From positions 2,480,001-2,544,000 of the forward strand of contig NZ_CP113062.1 in assembly GCF_026625765.1 (NCBI RefSeq): a stretch of DNA of 64,000 nucleotides, in the 5' to 3' direction. Made by a program: the position numbers and the translations under genes. The notes under the pieces are model-generated. The model made no database searches. It saw only the letters and a program-made list of their open reading frames with translations, and was not told where the DNA came from. This document shows positions 1 through 8,139 of the stretch, one piece after another. The stretch comes from Frigoribacterium sp. SL97 (lineage in GTDB: Bacteria; Actinomycetota; Actinomycetes; Actinomycetales; Microbacteriaceae). How positions within the stretch are numbered: position 1 is the first letter of the stretch; every line of letters begins with the position of its first letter.

Positions 1-172
1 CACCCTGCCACGAGAACTCGGTGCGCTGGGCGCCGGGCAGCACGGGTTGGTCGACCCAGGCGAAGTTCACGCCGTGCCCGAGGGCACGACCGACGGCCCA
101 CTCGACATGTGGGCACAGTGCACGAGGGGACGAGTGCACGTAGAGCACTCCCCGAGCGGTTGCAGCAGCCAC
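1..172 (-). CDS. DUF3145 family protein, N-terminal part (runs off the window)
   Basis: This gene is cut by the left edge; only its first 57 codons are visible. The start chosen is GTG at 172-170, preceded by GGAGGA six bases upstream. The peptide begins VAAATARGVLYVHSSPRALC and continues with HVEWAVGRALGHGVNFAWVDQP, which I recognise as the beginning of the actinobacterial DUF3145 family. The function of that family is not known to me. No membrane segment or signal peptide is visible in the part present. A good promoter lies about 110 bases upstream (292-321). The family assignment rests on recalled sequence similarity. Confidence 0.82.
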   Translation of the reverse strand, partial: MAAATARGVLYVHSSPRALCPHVEWAVGRALGHGVNFAWVDQPVLPGAQRTEFSWQG

Positions 173-291
173 GATTCCTCCATCTGGTTCAGGTGCGACT
201 TCCCCATCGACCTGTCAGACGTGACTCGTGTGCGTTCTTCGATTGTGCGGGCCGGGACCCGGTGATGCGCGGGACGGTGCCCGTTCTGTGA

Positions 292-321
292 ATTATGACC
301 GACCCGCCTGAGAAATCACAA
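292..321 (-). promoter_or_regulatory. Promoter of the DUF3145 gene
   Basis: Reading the minus strand, TTGTGA (321-316) and CATAAT (297-292) are separated by 18 bases, close to the consensus for the housekeeping sigma factor. Transcription would begin near 285 and leave a leader of about 110 bases before the GTG at 172. The remaining 173-368 holds no ORF that I can support. Confidence 0.6.
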
Positions 322-368
322 CTGTGTAACACCTGCGAATGGTGCGGCGTCTCGCACGGCCTGTCGGC

Positions 369-2030
369 TCACTTGGCCTGCGAGTAGTCGTCCGCGACCG
401 CGACCGTGACCGGGAAGGCCACCGGGGCGTCGCCGAAGAGCAGCCGGCCGGCCTCGACCGCGCTGTCGGCGACCATCGCGGCGACCTCGTCGGCCGCGGC
501 CGCGGGGGCGTGCACCACCACCTCGTCGTGCAGGAAGAACACGAAGTGGGGTGCCGGGACGCCGGTCCCCCAGCGCGCGTGCAGACGACGGCGCAGGGCA
601 CCCATCCAGCAGAGGGCCCACTCCGCGGCGGTGCCCTGCACGACGAAGTTGCGCGTGAACCGACCCCACGAGCGTGCGTCGCGATCGGCCGGCCGCACGC
701 CCATCTCGGGAGGCAGGGCGCCCGCCCCGGCGCCCCCGGAGGCGTCCGGGTCGTCGGACGGCCGCGGTGAACTGCGGCCGAGCAGGGTGTCGACGACTCC
801 CCCGGCCTCGCCCGTGCGCGCCGCCGTCTCGACGAGCGCCATGGCGTCGGGGAACCGCCGCGCCAGGCGGGGCACGAGACGACCGCTCTCGCCCTGGGTC
901 GCGCCGTACATCGCGCCGAGCATCGCGACCTTGGCCTCGGCCCGCGTGGCGACGGCTCCGCTGGCGACGATGCCCTCGTACAGGTCGCCCGACCCGGCCC
1001 GGGCCATCGAGCGGTCGCCGGACAGGCCGGTCAGGATGCGCGGCTCGAGTTGCGAGGCGTCGGCGACCACGAGCTTCCAGCCCGGGTCGGCCACGACGGC
1101 CCCGCGGACCGCCCGGGGAAGCTGCAGCGCGCCTCCTCCGCTCGTGGCCCACCGGCCGGTCACGACGCCGCCCGGCACGTAGTCGGGGCGGAAGCGCCCA
1201 CCGTGCACCCAGGCGTCGAGCCAGGCCCAGCCGTTGGCGACGAGCAGGCGCTGCATCTTCTTGTAGCGGAGCAGCGGCTCGATGGCGGGGTGCTCGTGCC
1301 GTTGCAGTTCCCACTGCCGCGTCGACTGCACGAGCACGCCCGCCCGGTTCAGGGCCCTGATCAGTTCGGCGGGCGAGTCGGGGTTGAGATCGGGCGCGTC
1401 GAGCGCCTGCCGCACCTCGTCGAGGGCGTCGCGCATGCGGGCCGGTCGCTCTCCCGGGGCGGGCCTCGGCCCGAGGGCGGCGGTCAGCAGTTCGTCGTGC
1501 ACCCGGGGAGACCACGGGATGCCCCGGTGGCGCATCTCGGCCGCGATCAACGCACCGGTGGACTCGGCGGCGACGAGCAGCTCGAGTCGACCCCGGGCAG
1601 GCGACGCCTCGACCGCCTCGCGCTGGGCGAGGAACTCGGCCGCCGGGTCGGGCAGCGACTCGGGGAGGACCTCGAAGAGTCCGTCGGACTCGCCCGGCGA
1701 CGCCTGGGCGACGTCCCACGGCCCGGGAGCCGCACCTCCGAGGGGGAAGGCCGGCGCCGCCGTCGACCGTCGCAGGATCGCGTGCACGAGCCGGAGGTCG
1801 ACGCAGCGCGCCAGCGTGACCCCCGCGTCGAGGAGGCGCGGGTACCACCGCGGGGTGTCGTCCCAGACCCAGCGGGGCGAGGCCTCGCGCTCGAGGCCGG
1901 CCACGCGCGCCGGCAGGTCGGCCGCGGGGATGGTCTCCACGCCGACCGCCTCGAGCCGCCCCGACGCGTCGCGCTCGTACCGCGTCAGCTCGACGTCGCC
2001 GTCGGGCAGTCGACGCAGCAGGAAGAACAC
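369..2030 (-). CDS. Family A DNA polymerase (bifunctional 3'-5' exonuclease/DNA polymerase type), no 5'-3' exonuclease
   Basis: This 553-residue protein resembles the C-terminal half of DNA polymerase I. The three polymerase motifs are present: motif A DASQLEPR around 324-331, the O-helix motif B with K367 and YG at 375-376, and motif C HDE at 501-503. The N-terminal 250 residues correspond to a degraded 3'-5' exonuclease-like region; no 5' nuclease domain is present, so it cannot replace PolA. Short actinobacterial polymerases of this kind are known as a separate family beside full-length PolA, and their role in repair or replication is not settled. It lies 42 bases downstream of the DUF1684 gene on the same strand. 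Confidence 0.88.
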   Translation of the reverse strand: MFFLLRRLPDGDVELTRYERDASGRLEAVGVETIPAADLPARVAGLEREASPRWVWDDTPRWYPRLLDAGVTLARCVDLRLVHAILRRSTAAPAFPLGGAAPGPWDVAQASPGESDGLFEVLPESLPDPAAEFLAQREAVEASPARGRLELLVAAESTGALIAAEMRHRGIPWSPRVHDELLTAALGPRPAPGERPARMRDALDEVRQALDAPDLNPDSPAELIRALNRAGVLVQSTRQWELQRHEHPAIEPLLRYKKMQRLLVANGWAWLDAWVHGGRFRPDYVPGGVVTGRWATSGGGALQLPRAVRGAVVADPGWKLVVADASQLEPRILTGLSGDRSMARAGSGDLYEGIVASGAVATRAEAKVAMLGAMYGATQGESGRLVPRLARRFPDAMALVETAARTGEAGGVVDTLLGRSSPRPSDDPDASGGAGAGALPPEMGVRPADRDARSWGRFTRNFVVQGTAAEWALCWMGALRRRLHARWGTGVPAPHFVFFLHDEVVVHAPAAAADEVAAMVADSAVEAGRLLFGDAPVAFPVTVAVADDYSQAK

Positions 2031-2072
2031 CGCCTGATCATCCCACCCGGCGCCGACACCGACGGGCCGTTC

Positions 2073-2933
2073 TCAGTGCAGCGGCTGCCCGGCGGCGTCG
2101 AGGACGTTCTTCTCGCCCGCCTCGATCGGCGACGCGAACCGGTTCTGGGCCGGCGGGATCGGGCAGTTGAAGGCGTACGAGAAGGCGCAGGGCGGCAGGA
2201 CGGCCCGGTTGAAGTCGAGCGTGATGGTGCCGTCGCCGTTCGGCACCGGGAAGAGGAACCGCCCCACCGAGTACGTGCTGTCGCCGTTGGTCGCGTCGCC
2301 GAAGACGAGCTGCAACCGGTCGCCGTCACCCGACGGGAACGCCGCGAGCTCGTGGTCGACCCCGTCGCGGGTGAAGCGGATGAGCCCGGGCAACGGCTTG
2401 GGCCGACTGAGTTCGAGGTCCGCCTGGTGACGGATGTCGACCTGGGTGTCGGGCGCGGTCGGCACGAAGTCGGCCGTGACGACCCAGTCCGGGTCGAACG
2501 GGAAGGCGTCGATCGACCCGAAGCCCGTCACGGCGTCCGACGCGGAGTCCCAGACGCGCAGGGCGTACCCGGTGTGGTCGTCGTTCGCGATCACCGTGCC
2601 GGTCGTCGTCTCCGAGAACCGGAGGCTGCTCGGGACCAGCGCGTCGTCACCCGCCACGACGACGGTGCCGTCGACCAGGTCGCCGTCCACGTGGATGCCG
2701 TCCGCGGCGGCGGCCGTCAGCGCCAGTCCCGACACGCCCTGCGGGGTCGGCGCCCAGCGGCCCGGCACGCCCCAGACGGTCTGCTCGTGGTCGACCCACT
2801 GCGTGCCGGTCAGGGCGAGCGGACCCTGCGGCGACACCGCGCGGGTGCGGCGCAGGACGTGGAAGCGGTCGAGCTCGGCCTGCGCGGCCGCGTGCTCGGA
2901 CGGGCGGGTGGTGTCGGCGGTGCTGTCGGTCAT
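2073..2933 (-). CDS. DUF1684 domain-containing protein
   Basis: The protein has 286 residues from the ATG at 2933, chosen over an upstream GTG-type start because AGGAGG lies just before it. It matches the DUF1684 family by its length and its conserved end: a GVDHELAAF block, a PNGDGTITLDFNRA block, and the tail CAFSYAFNCPIPPAQNRF. The family is cytoplasmic and of unknown activity; conserved Cys, Asn and Pro residues suggest a binding or catalytic pocket but I cannot assign a substrate. No signal peptide or membrane segment is visible. It may be co-transcribed with the polymerase gene that follows. Confidence 0.85.
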   Translation of the reverse strand: MTDSTADTTRPSEHAAAQAELDRFHVLRRTRAVSPQGPLALTGTQWVDHEQTVWGVPGRWAPTPQGVSGLALTAAAADGIHVDGDLVDGTVVVAGDDALVPSSLRFSETTTGTVIANDDHTGYALRVWDSASDAVTGFGSIDAFPFDPDWVVTADFVPTAPDTQVDIRHQADLELSRPKPLPGLIRFTRDGVDHELAAFPSGDGDRLQLVFGDATNGDSTYSVGRFLFPVPNGDGTITLDFNRAVLPPCAFSYAFNCPIPPAQNRFASPIEAGEKNVLDAAGQPLH

Positions 2934-3038
2934 CGGTCCTCCTGGGGTCTGACGAGGGGCAACGCCGGTGAGGCGCGGTTCATGCCCCGACGGACGGGAC
3001 GTGGTCGGGACCGGCACCGCGCCTCCTCGTCCGACGTC

Positions 3039-3680
3039 TCAGTCCTGCAGGTCGTCGCCGCCCACGGCGAGGCGCCGGAGCTGCTCGTCGAACGGGACGA
3101 CCGCGGCGAACGGGTCGTCGAGCGCGCCCTCGTGCCGCGCCACGAGCTCGGCGAACTCCCCCGCGGCGCGCGTGACCCGCTCGGGCAGCGTCGTGGAGGT
3201 GCCGTCGCCCTCGCCCCAGTCCTCGGACGCCGCGAACACGGAGGTGGGCACGACGACGGCCTGGAGGTAGGCGAACAGGGGTCGCACCGCGTACTCGAGG
3301 GCCAACGAGTGGCGGGCCGTTCCGCCGGTCGCCCCGATCAGCACGGGCGTGCCGGTCAGCGCCTTGTGGTCCATCACGTCGACGAACGACTTGAACAGGC
3401 CGCTGTACGAGGACGAGAAGACGGGCGTGACCGCGATCACGCCGTCGGCACTCGTCACCTTCTCGAGCGCCTCGGCGAGGGCGGGAGGCGCGAAACCGGT
3501 CAGCATCGCGTCCGTCACCTCGTGCGCGAGGTCGCGCAGCTCGACGACCTCGACCTCGACGAACGAGCCGCGGCCGACGAGGTCACGCGTGGTGGCCTCG
3601 ACCAGCCGGTCGGCCAACAGACGGGTGGAGGACGGTTGGCCCAGCCCCGCGGACAGGGCGACGATCTTCTTGGTGCTCAT
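3039..3680 (-). CDS. NADPH-dependent FMN reductase, CE1759 family (partner of the adjacent luciferase-like monooxygenase)
   Basis: The 213-residue flavodoxin-fold protein starts at the ATG at 3680, seven bases after an AGGAGG that is itself part of a GGAGGCGCG repeat. Its opening MSTKKIVALSAGLGQPSSTR is the phosphate-binding strand-loop of NAD(P)H:FMN reductases, and FSSSYSGLFKSFVD near 125 is the flavin-contacting loop. It lies 19 bases downstream of the LLM-class monooxygenase. This pairing is a known two-gene unit (CE1758/CE1759 type), in which the reductase probably supplies reduced FMN to the monooxygenase. Substrate unknown. Expression is presumably controlled with its partner from the operator at 4843-4873. 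Confidence 0.88.
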   Translation of the reverse strand: MSTKKIVALSAGLGQPSSTRLLADRLVEATTRDLVGRGSFVEVEVVELRDLAHEVTDAMLTGFAPPALAEALEKVTSADGVIAVTPVFSSSYSGLFKSFVDVMDHKALTGTPVLIGATGGTARHSLALEYAVRPLFAYLQAVVVPTSVFAASEDWGEGDGTSTTLPERVTRAAGEFAELVARHEGALDDPFAAVVPFDEQLRRLAVGGDDLQD

Positions 3681-3699
3681 GGCGCGCCTCCTGCGTGTC

Positions 3700-4836
3700 T
3701 CAGCGGGCGGACGACGCGGTGAGCGCGTCGTGCGCGGTGGGTGTGGCCGTGGACCGCGACGCCCGGGTCGCGGCCTCGACGAGCGAGGCATGCGTGGGGG
3801 CGTCGGGCACGTCGGCCGGACGGTTCGCGGCGAACTCGCGACGGAGGACCGGCACGACCTCGCTGCCGAGGATGTCGAGCTGCTCGAGGACCGTCTTCAG
3901 GGGCAGGCCGGCGTGGTCCATGAGGAAGAGCTGGCGCTGGTAGTCGCCGACGTAGTCGCGGAAGCCGAGGGTGCGGTCGATGACCTCCTGGGGGCTGCCG
4001 ACGGTGAGCGGGGTCTGGCTCGTGAAGTCCTCCATCGAGGGACCGTGGCCGTAGACCGGGGCGTTGTCGAAGTAGGGACGGAAGGTGCGCTTGGCGTCCT
4101 GCGAGTTCTTCGCCAGGAAGACCTGACCGCCGAGACCGACGATCGCCTGGTCGGCACGCCCGTGCCCGTGGTGCTCGAAGCGGCTGCGGTAGAGCTCGAC
4201 CATCTGCTTCGTGTGCGAGGCGGGCCAGAAGATGTGGTTGGCGAAGAAGCCGTCGCCGTAGTAGGCGGCCTGCTCGGCGATCTCGGGGCTGCGGATCGAC
4301 CCGTGCCAGACGAAGGGCGCGACGCCGTCGAGGGGACGCGGGGTCGCCGTGAAGCCCTGCAGCGGCGTGCGGAAGTGGCCCTTCCAGTCGACGACGTCCT
4401 CGCGCCAGAGGCGGTGCAACAGGGCGTAGTTCTCGATCGCCAGGTTGATGCCCTGGCGGATGTCCTTGCCGAACCAGGGGTAGACCGGGCCCGTGTTGCC
4501 GCGACCGAGCGTGAGGTCGACCCGGCCACCGGCGAGGTGCTGGAGCATCGCGAAGTCCTCGGCGATCTTGACCGGGTCGTTCGTCGTGATGAGCGTCGTC
4601 GCCGTGCTGAGCACGATGCGCTCGGTCTGCGCGGCGATGTAGGCGAGGAGGGTCGTCGGGCTCGAGTTCACGAAGGGCGGGTTGTGGTGCTCGCCTGCGG
4701 CGTAGACGTCGAGGCCGACCTCCTCGGCCTTCTTCGCGATGGTGACCATCGCCTGGAGGCGCTCGCCCTCGGTCGGGGTGGCACCGGTCGTGGGGTCGGT
4801 CGTGATGTCGCCGACGCTGAAGATTCCGAACTGCAT
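3700..4836 (-). CDS. LLM-class flavin-dependent monooxygenase, CE1758 family
   Basis: The 378-residue protein has the TIM-barrel features of bacterial luciferase-like monooxygenases: MQFGIFSVGDIT at the N-terminus, the LSTATTLITTNDP strand, and the GRVDLTLGRGN segment that contacts flavin phosphate. It would oxidise an unknown organic substrate with FMNH2 and O2. The ATG at 4836 is supported by a TAAGGT -10 box exactly six bases upstream, which implies a leaderless message. The FMN reductase follows at a 19-base gap, so the two form an operon. A perfect palindrome over the -35 region suggests repression by an unlinked regulator. Confidence 0.9.
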   Translation of the reverse strand: MQFGIFSVGDITTDPTTGATPTEGERLQAMVTIAKKAEEVGLDVYAAGEHHNPPFVNSSPTTLLAYIAAQTERIVLSTATTLITTNDPVKIAEDFAMLQHLAGGRVDLTLGRGNTGPVYPWFGKDIRQGINLAIENYALLHRLWREDVVDWKGHFRTPLQGFTATPRPLDGVAPFVWHGSIRSPEIAEQAAYYGDGFFANHIFWPASHTKQMVELYRSRFEHHGHGRADQAIVGLGGQVFLAKNSQDAKRTFRPYFDNAPVYGHGPSMEDFTSQTPLTVGSPQEVIDRTLGFRDYVGDYQRQLFLMDHAGLPLKTVLEQLDILGSEVVPVLRREFAANRPADVPDAPTHASLVEAATRASRSTATPTAHDALTASSAR

Positions 4837-4842
4837 TGCTCC

Positions 4843-4873
4843 ACCTTAGAACATCTGCATGCGTTTGCATGCA
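4843..4873 (-). promoter_or_regulatory. Promoter and operator of the monooxygenase-reductase pair
   Basis: On the minus strand TAAGGT (4848-4843) lies six bases before the ATG. At 4856-4873 there is a perfect inverted repeat, TGCATGC-GTTT-GCATGCA, centred about where the -35 element must be. A dimeric repressor bound there would block RNA polymerase. MarR or TetR type is likely for such genes, but no regulator gene is next to it. Confidence 0.62.
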
Positions 4874-4999
4874 CTTCGGTGAACCGCGGGGTGGGGCGTG
4901 GCATTCCCGGGCGTGCGACGGCCGTCGGGAACGTGCAGCGGACGACTTGGCCTCGACCTCGACCTCCGTGCGCGACGTGGGACGTGGGACGTGCGACGT

Positions 5000-5095
5000 G
5001 TCGGCAACTCCGGACTCGTGCTCCACCCCGAACGCCCGGGCCCGGAAACACGGGGCCCGCGCCGACCGACGCAGCAGGGGGCAGGAGTTGCCGAC
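5000..5095. repeat. Long inverted repeat, GGCAACTCC family, copy 1 (degenerate left arm)
   Basis: The left arm GTCGGCAACTCC begins at 5000 and the right arm GGGCAGGAGTTGCCGAC ends at 5095, with about 65 bases between. The left arm has diverged after ACTCC. It belongs to the same family as the copies near 22.8, 23.9, 24.2, 31.0-31.4, 51.8 and 52.0 kb. The rest of the 4837-5219 gap contains the operator above and no supportable gene. Short GACGTGG repeats stand just left of the arm (4975-4999). Confidence 0.75.
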
Positions 5096-5219
5096 CACGC
5101 GGCGGGGTGGCCGAAGTCACCACCGCGAGAAGTCATGCAGGAAGCGCGGCACACGCCGTAGCGGGCGGTGCGGAGGGGGTGGGGGGCGCCGGGGCGGGGT
5201 GAGGCGGTACGGCGGCGGG

Positions 5220-5570
5220 TCAGGCGAGGGGGGCGAGGCGCAGCCAGCGCTCCGCGACCTGGGCCTGCGAGACGGGCCCGTCGCCGTCGCGGTCGATCTG
5301 GGGCGAGTCGAACTCGACCCACCAGGTGCGGGCCGAGCCGCCGATGGCCGACACCCCCTGCCAGGCGCTGCCCCCGGCCCGGACCACGATGCCCGTCGGG
5401 CCGTACGGGAACGGCGTAGAAGGGTCCTCGTCCGAGTCGAGGACGTACACCTGGGCCCCCACGCCCATGCGCGCCGGGCCGGATCGCCCGGCGTCGTCGG
5501 AGGAGGCGCCGCCCCAGGCGTCGGGGTCGGGCTCCGGCTGTCGGGGCCGCTTGGTGAACATGGACGACAT
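5220..5570 (-). CDS. Hypothetical protein
   Basis: I do not recognise this 116-residue protein. It begins MSSMFTKRPRQPEPDPDAWG, has an acidic, proline-rich first third, then a compact domain with VYVLDSDEDPSTPFPYGPTG and WWVEFDSPQIDRDGDGPVSQ, and ends RWLRLAPLA. There is no signal peptide or transmembrane segment. The start could also be ATG at 5582 or 5561, as no clear ribosome binding site separates them. Codon use is like its neighbours, and the second half reads like a small beta-barrel (SH3-like) fold; that is inference only. It lies beside the tRNA gene and has no obvious operon partner. Confidence 0.6.
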   Translation of the reverse strand: MSSMFTKRPRQPEPDPDAWGGASSDDAGRSGPARMGVGAQVYVLDSDEDPSTPFPYGPTGIVVRAGGSAWQGVSAIGGSARTWWVEFDSPQIDRDGDGPVSQAQVAERWLRLAPLA

Positions 5571-5676
5571 CGTGCCACGCACGACGGACGCCGGGCGACG
5601 ACGCGGCCGCGCTCACAGCAGGCGCGGAGGCCGCGAACCGACCGGAACCGGGGCAGGCGCCACCGGACACCACGAG

Positions 5677-5750
5677 TAGGGCGGACGGGACTTGAACCCG
5701 TGACCGATCGATTATGAGTCGACTGCTCTAACCGGCTGAGCTACCGCCCC
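5677..5750 (-). tRNA. tRNA with anticodon CAT (elongator Met or Ile2)
   Basis: The minus strand folds into a complete cloverleaf. The acceptor arm is GGGGCGG/CCGCCCT with discriminator A. The D-arm is GCTC/GAGC, the anticodon loop CTCATAA, and the T-arm ACGGG TTCAAGT CCCGT. The first acceptor pair is G-T and not the C-A mismatch of an initiator, so this is not tRNA-fMet. CCA is not encoded. Whether C34 is modified to lysidine (Ile) cannot be told from sequence. Confidence 0.9.
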
Positions 5751-5807
5751 TCGCGTCGGCCCACCGGTGCGAGCCGTGGCCGGCCGGGGCGGTGCCGCGG
5801 TCGACCG

Positions 5808-7091
5808 TCAGTGCGCGCGGTCGGACGCCGCGTCGGTGGAGGGGACCACCGGCTGACCACGATACAGGCTCTCGAACACGCTGAGCGTTCGCTCGATGTC
5901 GTGCCCCTCGATCATCTTCAGGCTGGCCCGGCGCATCGCGAGGTACTCGTCGTCGGGGGCGGTCAACACGGTCGTGAGCTTGTCGGCGAGGTCGCGGCTG
6001 TCGCCCGGGCGGAAGAGGTAGCCGTTCTGGCCCTCGTCGACCAGGTGCGGCAGGGCCATGGCGTCGGCCACGACGATGGGCAGCCCCGACGCCATCGCCT
6101 CGAGGCTGGCGATGCTCTGGAGTTCGGCGATCGACGGCATGGCGAAGACCGTCGACTCGGTCAGCGTGCGTCGCAACTCGTCGTCGGACAGGTACCCGGC
6201 GAAGGTGACGACGTCGGCGAGGCCGAGGTCGCGGCTGGTCGTCTGGAGCTGCTTGAAGAGGTCTCCGCCGCCCACGATCGTGAGCGTCGCGCCGAGGGTC
6301 GGGTCGAGCAGGGTCATCGCCTTGAGCAGCACGTCGATCTGCTTCTCGGCCGTGACCCGGCCGACGAACACGATGCGGTTCTCGGCCGGACGGGTGTCGA
6401 GGGCGGTGTAGTGCCCGGCCTCGATCCCGCAGGAGACGGCGAGCACGCCCGTGACCGCGACCGACTTCTCGAGGAACGTGGCCGCCTTCTGCGTGGGGGT
6501 CGTGATCGCCGCGGCCTTGTGGAACGTCTTGCTCGCGTCGTTCCAGGCCATCTGGGTCGCCTTGGCGCGCAGCCCCTTGGGCAGACCGGTGTGCTCGAGC
6601 AGGTTCTCGGGCATGAAGTGGTTCGTGGCGACGATCCGCACGCCCCGGCGTTCGGCGACCTGCGCGACGCCCCGGCCCATCACGATGTGCGACTGGATGT
6701 GGACGACGTCGGGGTGGATCTCGTCGAAGATCGCCTCGGCGTGCTCCTGCACGCGCCACGGGGTGGCGAAGCGCAGCCAGTCGTGCAGCGGCCACCGCGT
6801 CGAGTACAGCCGGTGGACGGTCAACGTCACGCCGCCGTGCTGCTCGAGGAAGGTGCCGTGGTGCCGGCTGGCCGCGGGCACCATGAGGTGCACGTCGTGG
6901 CCGCGCTGGGCGAGCCCCACGGCGAGCCGCTCCGTGAAGTTGGCGGCGCCGTTGACGTCGGGCGGGAAGGTGTCGCCCGCGATCAGGACGGTCAGACGGT
7001 CGGACGACCCCGAGGAGGCGCGGGTCGCGACGTCAGCCGACGTCGCGTCGTCGGGTCGGCCGGGTTCCGAGGGCGTCGGGGCAGGTGTCAC
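5808..7091 (-). CDS. GT4-type glycosyltransferase
   Basis: The protein has 427 residues from a GTG start. After a loose N-terminus of about 32 residues it shows the two Rossmann-like halves of GT-B enzymes: LIAGDTFPPDVNGAANF with the acceptor-side glycine-rich loop at 37-52, and IVFVGRVTAEKQIDVLL at 240-256. The E-x7-E motif that binds the nucleotide sugar is E323 to E331, followed by ASGLPIVVAD. It probably transfers a hexose, perhaps mannose from GDP-mannose, to a lipid or glycan on the cytoplasmic face of the membrane; donor and acceptor are inferred only. No other glycan gene is adjacent. Confidence 0.86.
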   Translation of the reverse strand: MTPAPTPSEPGRPDDATSADVATRASSGSSDRLTVLIAGDTFPPDVNGAANFTERLAVGLAQRGHDVHLMVPAASRHHGTFLEQHGGVTLTVHRLYSTRWPLHDWLRFATPWRVQEHAEAIFDEIHPDVVHIQSHIVMGRGVAQVAERRGVRIVATNHFMPENLLEHTGLPKGLRAKATQMAWNDASKTFHKAAAITTPTQKAATFLEKSVAVTGVLAVSCGIEAGHYTALDTRPAENRIVFVGRVTAEKQIDVLLKAMTLLDPTLGATLTIVGGGDLFKQLQTTSRDLGLADVVTFAGYLSDDELRRTLTESTVFAMPSIAELQSIASLEAMASGLPIVVADAMALPHLVDEGQNGYLFRPGDSRDLADKLTTVLTAPDDEYLAMRRASLKMIEGHDIERTLSVFESLYRGQPVVPSTDAASDRAH

Positions 7092-7183
7092 GGGTCGTGG
7101 CGTCCTTCTCGTGCTCGGTGGGGTGTGCGGCGCATCGTGCCCGGACGATCGTCGACCGGCGGGCGAGACGACCCCACGCTAGC

Positions 7184-8107
7184 TCAGGCTCGGGTCTGGG
7201 GATGGTATTTGGCGAGTTGGAACACGCCGTAGACCGCGATGGCGGCCGCGACGACGAAGAAGACGCCGGCGATCGCGGGGGCGTTCTGCGCCTCGCCCAG
7301 GACGACGATGCCGATGCCGACCGCGATGAGCGGATCGACGACCGTGAGACCGGCGATGACGAGGTCGGGTGGGCCGGACGAGTAGGCGTTCTGCACGAAG
7401 TACCCGCCGAGCAGTCCGGCCGCGAGCAGGAACACGATGCACACGATCGTCAACCAGTCGAAGTTGCCCGCGAAGACCCGGTTGAGGACGACCTTGGCGA
7501 GGGTGGCGACGAAGCCGTAGAGCACGCCCGCGGCGATGATGTAGAACAGGGCGCTGCGACGGCGACGCAACAGGGCGAAGGCGACGCCCAGCACGGAGCC
7601 GACGACGGCGAGGACGACGAGCACGGTGACGAGCTGCCGGGTGGTGATCTCGGGCTCGATGGCGGTGAAGGCCGCCACGGTGACGAAGAGCCCGACGCCG
7701 CCGACGCAGAAGAGGATGGCGCGCTTGGCGCGCCGGTCGAGTCGTCGACCCGTCGAACGGGAGTTGAGGACCGCCGTGATGACGAGGGCGACCGCCCCGA
7801 GCGGCTGCACCACGAGGAGCGGGGCGATGCGCAGACTGGTCAGCTGGAAGAGGATCGCGAGGCCGAGCATCAGCGTGCCCAGCACCCACGAGGGGCGGCC
7901 CACGAGGGCGAGCACCTGGCGGACGTTCATGCCGCTCTTCGCCGCACCGATCCGTCGCTCGACCTTGGCGACGCCCTGGTGCTGGAGCTGGGCGCCGATC
8001 GAGAGGAACACCGCGCCGATCAGCGCGATCGGGATGCCGAGCGCCTGGTAGGGGGTCAGGGATACCTGCTGGGTGAGCTCCCCGATGTCCGTCGTCACGG
8101 CGTCCAC
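7184..8107 (-). CDS. DMT-family (EamA-like) membrane transporter
   Basis: The 307-residue protein is almost entirely hydrophobic, with about nine or ten predicted membrane helices, starting GIPIALIGAVFLSIGAQLQH. This fits the drug/metabolite transporter superfamily. An internal GAVALVITAVLNSRSTGRRL loop and a second EamA-like half (ADLV-to-GVFFVVAAAIAVYG) are visible. The substrate is unknown. The start is GTG at 8107; GTG at 8098 is an alternative, lying seven bases after a TACCGT -10 box. It is divergent from def with a 32-base gap, so the two promoters are back to back. Confidence 0.8.
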   Translation of the reverse strand: MDAVTTDIGELTQQVSLTPYQALGIPIALIGAVFLSIGAQLQHQGVAKVERRIGAAKSGMNVRQVLALVGRPSWVLGTLMLGLAILFQLTSLRIAPLLVVQPLGAVALVITAVLNSRSTGRRLDRRAKRAILFCVGGVGLFVTVAAFTAIEPEITTRQLVTVLVVLAVVGSVLGVAFALLRRRRSALFYIIAAGVLYGFVATLAKVVLNRVFAGNFDWLTIVCIVFLLAAGLLGGYFVQNAYSSGPPDLVIAGLTVVDPLIAVGIGIVVLGEAQNAPAIAGVFFVVAAAIAVYGVFQLAKYHPQTRA

Positions 8108-8127
8108 GGTAGTGCCGTGGCGCTGGA

Positions 8128-8133
8128 TAGTCT
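8128..8133 (+). promoter_or_regulatory. -10 box for leaderless def
   Basis: TAGTCT is followed by exactly six bases and then the ATG of def at 8140, so transcription should begin at the start codon. No ribosome binding site is present in the six bases, which agrees with a leaderless message. Confidence 0.55.
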
Positions 8134-8139
8134 GGACGA

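Noticed and set aside
1050..3722. An 890-codon plus-strand frame opposite the polymerase and DUF1684 genes
   Set aside because: Low-complexity antisense shadow; the minus strand holds recognisable families with ribosome-binding sites.
5677..5750. Initiator tRNA-fMet
   Set aside because: The first acceptor pair is G-T and the anticodon stem lacks the three G-C pairs of an initiator tRNA.
5808..6795. Alternative minus-strand frame over the glycosyltransferase
   Set aside because: Arg/Pro-rich shadow of the real gene; the GT-B motifs are in the other frame.
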